A stretch of DNA of 64,000 nt from Marthasterias glacialis. Taxonomy: Eukaryota; Echinodermata; Asteroidea; Forcipulatida; Asteriidae. Location: the NCBI GenBank assembly GCA_911728455.2, contig OU452240.1, positions 3,782,001 through 3,846,000 on the forward strand, given 5' to 3'. Every line of letters begins with the position of its first letter. The stretch's first letter is position 1. This document shows positions 62,691 to 64,000 of this stretch, one piece after another. Both the position numbers and the translations under genes were made by a program. Under the pieces are notes generated by a model. That model made no database searches. It had not been told where the DNA came from and worked only from the letters and a program-made list of their open reading frames with translations.

Positions 62691-64000
62691 TATTAAGACG
62701 ATGACTCCCCAAATTAACCCTCAACACCCCCGCCCAAGCCTCCATCTTGAAAATGTCATTTACTATGGAAGACATCAGACCTACGATGAGTTAAATGGGC
62801 TACAACTGAAAAATAAAGCTACAAATGCTTCAGGATGTGGCACAGTGAAAATGCCTGCAGAATTATGAAACAGCCAAGATTACTCAATAAGGGTTCGGGC
62901 TGGTTTAAAAACTCAGCACCCATCCCTGAGAAAGAAACCCCAAAAGTTCAAAGAATCTGACAGCACTACTCCCCTTTTTACATGTAGCTTTATAGAACTG
63001 ACTACCATAGCGGGTGAACCACCACTGTGAAACCAGTAGCACCCGCTGACAATAGAAATCAGTGCCCTTTGAGGAGGCTGTGGGAAAATTCTTTAGCCAG
63101 GGAGAGAGAAGTCTATGTAGGGTCTTGCACTAATCCGCGGTGAATGCGGATTGGCGAAGGGGCTTAGGTTGGACTAACTATGGACTGGATTGGCTGCAAG
63201 AGTCTATTAGTCTTCGGTGCGTGCTTGTTGTGTACATGTACATGTACATACGGGGCAAAATGGAGAATAACTGCACTGTGGAAAATTTGCAAAATGAACC
63301 GTGTAAGGATAGCAATGGCCAAAACAAACTTTTTTTTTTCGTATCAACCTTGACCACCTCTAACCCATAGAAATCCAACTGCGTGTTGTGTTTGATTCTG
63401 TTAGATTGAGGACTGCACCAGCACAATGAGCTGGTTATGCTTTACATTGGATCAGGCTAACCACCGCAATCAGAGTCCAACAGTTTGAGTGCCGAGTAGG
63501 GTTCTTCCCAGGTTCTCCTGCAAAATCGTAATTTAGGGGGGCTATTTAATGTAGCGAACCATTCATTTTAGCATTTTTTTTAATTTTTTGATCTTATTGG
63601 GGGGGGGGGCAAGGGTTCTGAGAACAGGGGGAAGGGGGCCTTCTGGTTACGTCACTGCCCTCTTTGAATCAAGATAAAGTATAAAAGCAATGGTAATAAT
63701 GGCAAAACTGATGTCTTAGGGTACATGTATCTGAACTCTGAATCAAATACAACTCTCTTGGATTATCAAGGTACAACATGGATAAATCTTGGATGTTCCA
63801 ACTTAACTACATGTATGTACTGCTTCTGGAAAACTTGCCAAGTCTAGAGATTTGCCGACTGGATATTTTAGTTTAATCCTTGTAGTGTGAGAAGTCAAAC
63901 TTTGAATTACCCAATTTAATATTCTCGGCAATGTGCGTAAATCTACGCTCTGAAAACACTAAAAGCCTGTAGGCTTCGCCCCCGGGACCCCCACTAGAAT
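62691..64000. other. 5' intron of LRP4, no exon found
   Basis: Searched for a minus-strand signal-peptide exon with a donor in the right phase and saw none. Contains one 104-bp satellite monomer at 63385-63500 and a 10-G run near 63600. Confidence 0.5.
63385..63500 (+). repeat. Single 104-bp satellite monomer
   Basis: GATTGAGGACTGCACCAG, TGGTTATGCTTTACATTGGA, CAATCAGAGTCCAACAGTTT; plus orientation, diverged. Confidence 0.78.

Noticed and set aside
1-64000. Retrovirus, LTR element or Polinton
   Set aside because: I saw no LTR pair, capsid, envelope, integrase or protein-primed polymerase signature.

Overview
The window is animal nuclear DNA, most likely from an invertebrate deuterostome. An echinoderm such as a sea star is my best guess, from gene content, intron style and repeat load; no sequence here proves the species. 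Genes are split into short exons with GT-AG introns of roughly 0.3-2.7 kb. The introns and spacers are packed with short terminal-inverted-repeat (MITE-like) elements, tRNA-derived SINEs, foldback elements and satellites. I recognised no retrovirus or virus-like element.

Layout. (1) 1-1118, plus strand: the last exon of a Ly6/uPAR (three-finger) GPI-anchored protein, preceded by a 126-bp tandem repeat that has copied the exon's own splice acceptor. Its downstream flank is duplicated at 1.5-2.2 kb. (2) 2.5-10.2 kb: no gene; MITEs, a 104-bp satellite and a LINE remnant. (3) 10451-14344, plus strand: a complete three-exon Ly6/uPAR gene (122 residues). (4) 14.4-30.2 kb: no confident gene. It holds a cysteine-rich interrupted reading frame at 17.9-18.2 kb, a 3-kb satellite array of about 143-bp monomers at 18.7-21.8 kb, and many MITEs and foldbacks. 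(5) 30721-61835, minus strand: almost all of an LRP4 (MEGF7) gene in 34 exons. (6) 61.9-64 kb: 5' intron of LRP4 with a SINE and a satellite monomer.

The LRP4 gene dominates the window. In order it encodes eight LDL-receptor class A repeats, two EGF modules (the second calcium-binding), four YWTD beta-propellers each followed by an EGF module, a Pro/Ser/Thr-rich stalk, one membrane span and a cytoplasmic tail. All exon junctions keep frame and sum to 5,615 coding bases (1,870 residues plus stop), close to the size I recall for vertebrate LRP4 (about 1,905). Only the signal-peptide exon is missing; it should lie beyond 64 kb. LRP4 is a single-pass receptor, known in vertebrates as the agrin receptor partner of MuSK and as a Wnt/sclerostin modulator. 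The complete Ly6 gene and LRP4 point tail to tail.

The most unusual signal is a recurring one. At three places (0.81, 47.8-48.2 and 48.67-48.92 kb) intronic repeats have captured one edge of the neighbouring exon together with its splice site, giving arrays of half-exons with intact-looking donors or acceptors beside the real exon.
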